Of a stretch of 38,956 nt of DNA, positions 36,243 through 38,956 are shown in pieces. This stretch comes from Deltaproteobacteria bacterium (lineage in GTDB: Bacteria; Desulfobacterota; Desulfovibrionia; Desulfovibrionales; Desulfovibrionaceae). The position numbers were made by a program, and so were the translations under genes. Each line of letters begins with the position of its first letter. The first letter of the stretch is position 1. The notes beneath the pieces were generated by a model. The model was not told where the DNA came from, searched no databases, and was given only the letters and a program-made list of their open reading frames with translations. The stretch covers positions 1 to 38,956 of the forward strand of contig SAAX01000020.1 of the NCBI GenBank assembly GCA_009929215.1, read 5' to 3'.

Positions 36243-36251
36243 AAATTGCAA
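36224..36251 (-). promoter_or_regulatory. probable promoter of the molybdenum cluster
   Basis: On the minus strand TTGCAA (36251-36246) and TATTTT (36229-36224) are 16 bases apart, which would start transcription near 36217, about 28 bases before the first gene. The surrounding DNA is much richer in A and T than the rest of the window. Matches are 4/6 and 5/6, so it is moderate. Confidence 0.5.
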
Positions 36252-36469
36252 AATAAAATTTGTTATTTATTAATTGTGCTCTTGCTAACCTGCTGACTTG
36301 CCATGGTATCAACAGATAAATTCCCTTTTTTTGCAAAAAGCGTGATTATTATATCTGCAACCGCCGGGCTCACTGGCAGGCAGCATTGACAGCGCCCCCA
36401 ATCTTTGCGAGAGGGAAAGAAAACGCCGCCGCAGTTCTTTGTGACTGCGGCAGAATTATGAGGAATGTC

Positions 36470-36847
36470 ATGCAAACGCTTTCTGCACATTTGCCACTGG
36501 GCCAAGCCCGGCTTGCACTTTCTGGTCTGGCGCTTTTTGGAGCCCTGCTGCTCGGCGGTTGTGGCTTTGGCGGATCGCCCGCCCAGCCAGAAACACCTCC
36601 CGGCCCGGTCACGGGATTTATGATCGTTTCCAACGTGGGCGAAACCGCCACAGTTGACGACCCGGATTTTGGCAAGGGCGTGCGCGTGAGCCTTGATGAG
36701 CTTTTTACCTCGGCCAAGGGTGAAGACTGCAAACGCGGAACCGTGCTTGCGGGCCAGCGCGAGGCAGAGGTAATTGTTATCTGCCGCGATGCCACGGGCC
36801 GCTGGAACATGGCCCCCCGGGTTTGGGGACAGGGCCTCTCGCAATAG
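36470..36847 (+). CDS. small predicted lipoprotein
   Basis: The 125-residue product has a signal peptide ending in LALFGALLLGGC, with a proper lipobox (L-G-G-C), then a Gly/Pro linker. The mature part contains VTGFMIVSNVGETATVDDP, LDELFTSAKGEDCKRG and AEVIVICRDATGRW, with two Cys that could form a disulfide. I do not recognise the family. ATG 36470 follows AGGA with a six-base spacer; ATG 36458 and an open frame to 36386 are alternatives. It precedes the polysaccharide export gene, with hairpins between, so a shared envelope role is possible but unproven. Confidence 0.75.
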   Translation: MQTLSAHLPLGQARLALSGLALFGALLLGGCGFGGSPAQPETPPGPVTGFMIVSNVGETATVDDPDFGKGVRVSLDELFTSAKGEDCKRGTVLAGQREAEVIVICRDATGRWNMAPRVWGQGLSQ

Positions 36848-36942
36848 CAGTGCCCTTAATATTCGATTAGAGAGGCAAACGGGCAAAAAATTGCCCACAT
36901 GAGCATTGCCTCTGGCTAATCGCGGCAAATATGATTATTTAT

Positions 36943-36978
36943 TGAAGCGCACGGCGGCTAGCATGCCCGTGCGCTTCA
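36943..36978 (+). repeat. 12-bp perfect inverted repeat
   Basis: TGAAGCGCACGG (36943-36954) and CCGTGCGCTTCA (36967-36978) are exact reverse complements around a 12-base loop that itself holds GCTAGC and GCATGC. It lies just ahead of the terminator-like hairpin at 36985. It could be an operator or part of an attenuator. Confidence 0.75.
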
Positions 36979-36984
36979 CTTGTT

Positions 36985-37014
36985 ACTGTTGCACGCCCTG
37001 CAACAGTGCTTTTT
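36985..37014 (+). terminator. rho-independent terminator or attenuator before the export gene
   Basis: ACTGTTGCA (36985-36993), loop CGCCC, TGCAACAGT (36999-37007), GC, then five T (37010-37014). The 9-bp perfect stem and T-tract fit an intrinsic terminator for the lipoprotein gene or a leader attenuator. It supports a start for the export gene downstream of it. Confidence 0.8.
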
Positions 37015-37151
37015 CGTACCAGTGGCTCGGGGCTGCCCCGCCTTATACGATGGGCATTGCAGGGCTGAACACGGAACCCAAGGGCACCTGCCTGTTTGTG
37101 GAACCACCTCTGGGGGCCATGCAAGCCCGAATCCATTGCATCATCACTGCC

Positions 37152-38723
37152 ATGTCGCACAGAACATTGTTTGCTTTTATGCTGGTTTTTCTGGCCTTGT
37201 CGTGCACGGCCAAGGCCGAAGAAGCTCCGCAGCCCTACGCAGCCAACCTGTTTCAGGGCAATTTTTCGCAGAGCAAGGACGCTGCCAAGGATGCCAAGGA
37301 CACCTCTATCATCGCGCCTGGCGACCGAGTGGTGCTGCGCCTTTGGGGCGGAGATCTCAAGGTTGACAACACCCTGATTGTGGCTGCCGACGGGCATCTG
37401 GACGTGCCCGAAGTGGGGGCCATACCCGTTGCGGGCCTGGGCTACGACAAGCTGACAGAAGCCCTGCGCAGCAAACTGGCCGCCAACGGCCACGCCGACG
37501 CCCAGATTTATGCCGCCCCCCTCGATGCCCGCCCTGTGGCCATATTTGTGACCGGCGGCGTGACCAAACCGGGGCGCTACACCGGCACGCCCGGCGACCC
37601 GCTGCTGAGCTTTTTGGACAAGGCTGGCGGCCTTGACCCGGTGCGCGGCAGCTACCGCGATATTCGCCTTATGCGCGACGGCAAGGCCGTAGCCAACCTC
37701 GACCTTTACCCCTTTGCCCGCAAGGGCGTGCTGCCCGCCGTGCGCGTGCAGGAGGGCGACACCCTGGTTGTGGGCGACAAGGGCCCCACGGTTGCGGCCA
37801 TTGGCGCAGTGCGCACCCCGGCCAAGTTTGAATTTCCCAAGGGCAAGTCTTCTGGCGCGGCCCTGATCGAACTGGCCGAACCGCAAAACAGCGCCTCGCA
37901 CATTGCCCTTACCGGCACACGCAACGGCGCACCCTACAGCACCTACCTACCGCTTAAAGAGCTGCGCAACCTCATGCTGGAAGACGGCGACCAGGTGCAG
38001 TTTATTGCCGATGCCCCAGGCAATACCATGATGATCGAGGTGCAGGGCGCAGTGCGCGGAGCCTCGCGCTTTCCTGTACGGCGCGGCGCACGCTTGCAGG
38101 AAGTTAAGAACTTCATTGCCGTTGAGCCGGGCCGTGCAAACCTGCAAGCCATGTACATCAAGCGCAAAAGCGTAGCCGCCCGCCAGAAAAAGGCCATTGC
38201 CGACTCGCTGCGCAGGCTGGAAGAAACAGCCCTCACGGCTTCGTCGTCCAGCTCGGACGAAGCGTCAATTCGCGCCAAGGAGGCCGAAATGGTCTCCAAA
38301 TTTGTGGAGCGCGCCAAAACCGTGGAGCCCGAAGGCGTTGTGGTGCTTGACGGCGGCCCGGACAAGGCCGATCTGGCGCTGGAAGACGGCGACATTATCG
38401 TGATACCCCCCAAGAGCGACGTGGTGCTAGTGAGCGGCGAAGTTATGATGCCCCAGGCCATGCTGTGGGGCAAAAAGAAGGATGTGGACGACTACATCAA
38501 GGGCGCTGGCGGCTACACCAACCGCGCCGACCACGACAAGGTGCTGGTGCTGCACCAGAATGGCTCTGTTTCGCAAGACGGCGACAACATTCTGCCGGGC
38601 GATCAGGTTATGGTTCTGCCCAGGGTGGAATCCAAAAACATGCAGGCCGTCAAGGACATCACCCAGGTTATCATGCAGGTGGTGGTTTCGGCCCGGCTGC
38701 TGCTTGGCATGCCGTCCTTGTAG
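37152..38723 (+). CDS. polysaccharide export protein (Wza-like, poly-export and SLBB domains)
   Basis: This protein is a predicted periplasmic or outer-membrane export channel component for capsule or exopolysaccharide. The N-terminus MSHRTLFAFMLVFLALSCTA is a signal peptide with cleavage likely after AKA; Cys18 is in a poor lipobox. A poly-export domain (IIAPGDRVVLRLWGG, DGHLDVPEVG) spans about residues 50-125, and SLBB-type units follow (VTGGVTKPGRYTG; then EVQGAVRGASRFPVRRG; and VLVSGEVMMPQAM with LPGDQVMVLPR near the end). A helical segment lies between (about 330-390). It is 523 residues, longer than Wza (379). I start at ATG 37152 as it begins the signal peptide; ATG 37119 is possible. 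A strong terminator follows downstream. Confidence 0.85.
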   Translation: MSHRTLFAFMLVFLALSCTAKAEEAPQPYAANLFQGNFSQSKDAAKDAKDTSIIAPGDRVVLRLWGGDLKVDNTLIVAADGHLDVPEVGAIPVAGLGYDKLTEALRSKLAANGHADAQIYAAPLDARPVAIFVTGGVTKPGRYTGTPGDPLLSFLDKAGGLDPVRGSYRDIRLMRDGKAVANLDLYPFARKGVLPAVRVQEGDTLVVGDKGPTVAAIGAVRTPAKFEFPKGKSSGAALIELAEPQNSASHIALTGTRNGAPYSTYLPLKELRNLMLEDGDQVQFIADAPGNTMMIEVQGAVRGASRFPVRRGARLQEVKNFIAVEPGRANLQAMYIKRKSVAARQKKAIADSLRRLEETALTASSSSSDEASIRAKEAEMVSKFVERAKTVEPEGVVVLDGGPDKADLALEDGDIIVIPPKSDVVLVSGEVMMPQAMLWGKKKDVDDYIKGAGGYTNRADHDKVLVLHQNGSVSQDGDNILPGDQVMVLPRVESKNMQAVKDITQVIMQVVVSARLLLGMPSL

Positions 38724-38833
38724 CGAGCACAGAACAATAGTTACCCATAGCAATACGAATGACAATAAACAAAACTCGCCAGTCATGGCTTTGCCACAAG
38801 GCAATAGTGTGTAAAATTCAGTCGCTTAAGGGC

Positions 38834-38866
38834 ATATCAGAAATACTGGCATCTTTACTCTGATAT
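38834..38866. repeat. 8-bp inverted repeat after the export gene
   Basis: ATATCAGA (38834-38841) and TCTGATAT (38859-38866) are exact reverse complements 17 bases apart in the 3' region of the export gene. It may be an mRNA 3' stem or a binding site. Confidence 0.4.
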
Positions 38867-38891
38867 ACACGACCACGTTGGCAACACTCTC

Positions 38892-38917
38892 AAGGGGGCT
38901 TCGGCCCCCTTTTTATT
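38892..38917 (+). terminator. strong rho-independent terminator downstream of the export gene
   Basis: AAGGGGGC (38892-38899), loop TTCG, GCCCCCTT (38904-38911), continuing into TTTATTTT. The stem is closed by C-TTCG-G, the very stable tetraloop. A convincing intrinsic terminator. Confidence 0.95.
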
Positions 38918-38956
38918 TTGCGCGCAAAATGTGCAAACGTGCGGTTGCATCACAAA

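Larger units (their letters stand above)
36848..37151. other. leader region before the export gene, with two strong hairpins
   Basis: The 304 bases hold no supported gene. An open frame in register with the export gene runs back to 36906 but crosses both hairpins, and codes nothing recognisable. The hairpins are listed separately. No JUMPstart (GGCGGTAG) element was found. No clear promoter was identified for the export gene. Confidence 0.45.

Noticed and set aside
36906..37151. Earlier start for the polysaccharide export protein at 36906
   Set aside because: It would translate through two strong hairpins, one followed by a T-tract, and put 82 odd residues ahead of a clear signal peptide.

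Overview
The window looks like a chromosomal segment of a sulfate-reducing bacterium of the Desulfovibrio group (Desulfovibrionaceae). The strongest indicator is a 907-residue molybdenum aldehyde oxidoreductase on the minus strand (32349-35072). Its two [2Fe-2S] cysteine sets (40/45/48/60 and 100/103/137/139) and Glu869 sit at the positions I recall for the Desulfovibrio gigas enzyme. GC-rich sequence, dense gene packing with many ATGA overlaps, and Ala-rich tails fit this group. No rRNA, tRNA, CRISPR array, transposase or prophage gene was seen.

Layout. (1) 1-9666, plus strand: the tail of an unknown basic protein, a Ppx/GppA phosphatase, then a bacterial alpha-2-macroglobulin overlapping pbpC, the classic periplasmic defence/repair pair. 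(2) 9848-14091, minus strand: the translation/secretion operon ffh-rpsP-khpA-rimM, ending in a clear intrinsic terminator, followed by mutM. (3) 14665-21909, plus strand: guaB, then a tightly coupled run guaA-tatB-tatC-hisB-lipoprotein-hisA ending in a strong terminator. (4) 22043-23598, plus strand: a near-consensus sigma70 promoter, a hairpin-rich leader, an MdtJ/MdtI-type SMR transporter pair and a YkgJ-like cysteine-cluster protein. (5) 23635-36189, minus strand: a molybdenum hydroxylase and the genes that travel with it. (6) 36470-38723, plus strand: a small lipoprotein and a Wza-like polysaccharide export protein.

Region 5 is the most interesting part. In transcription order it encodes a MoeA/CinA-like molybdopterin-binding protein, the aldehyde oxidoreductase (mop), a multi-domain iron-sulfur protein (GltD-like plus HdrB-like), a 71-residue double-CxxC protein, a Cys-rich SAM methyltransferase, a C-GCAxxG-C-C protein, a radical SAM enzyme, a PaaK-like adenylating enzyme without its C-terminal subdomain, a MocA-like nucleotidyltransferase fused to an HD domain, and a histidine phosphatase. 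From the iron-sulfur protein to the adenylating enzyme every junction is a 4-base ATGA overlap, so these products are probably made together. Cytidylylation of molybdopterin by the MocA-like part and use of cofactor by Mop follow from known families. What the radical SAM enzyme, adenylating enzyme, methyltransferase and small Cys proteins do is not established by the sequence. I propose a dedicated cofactor or active-site maturation pathway for a molybdenum hydroxylase. From memory, D. vulgaris has a similar set near DVU1551-DVU1559; this was not checked.
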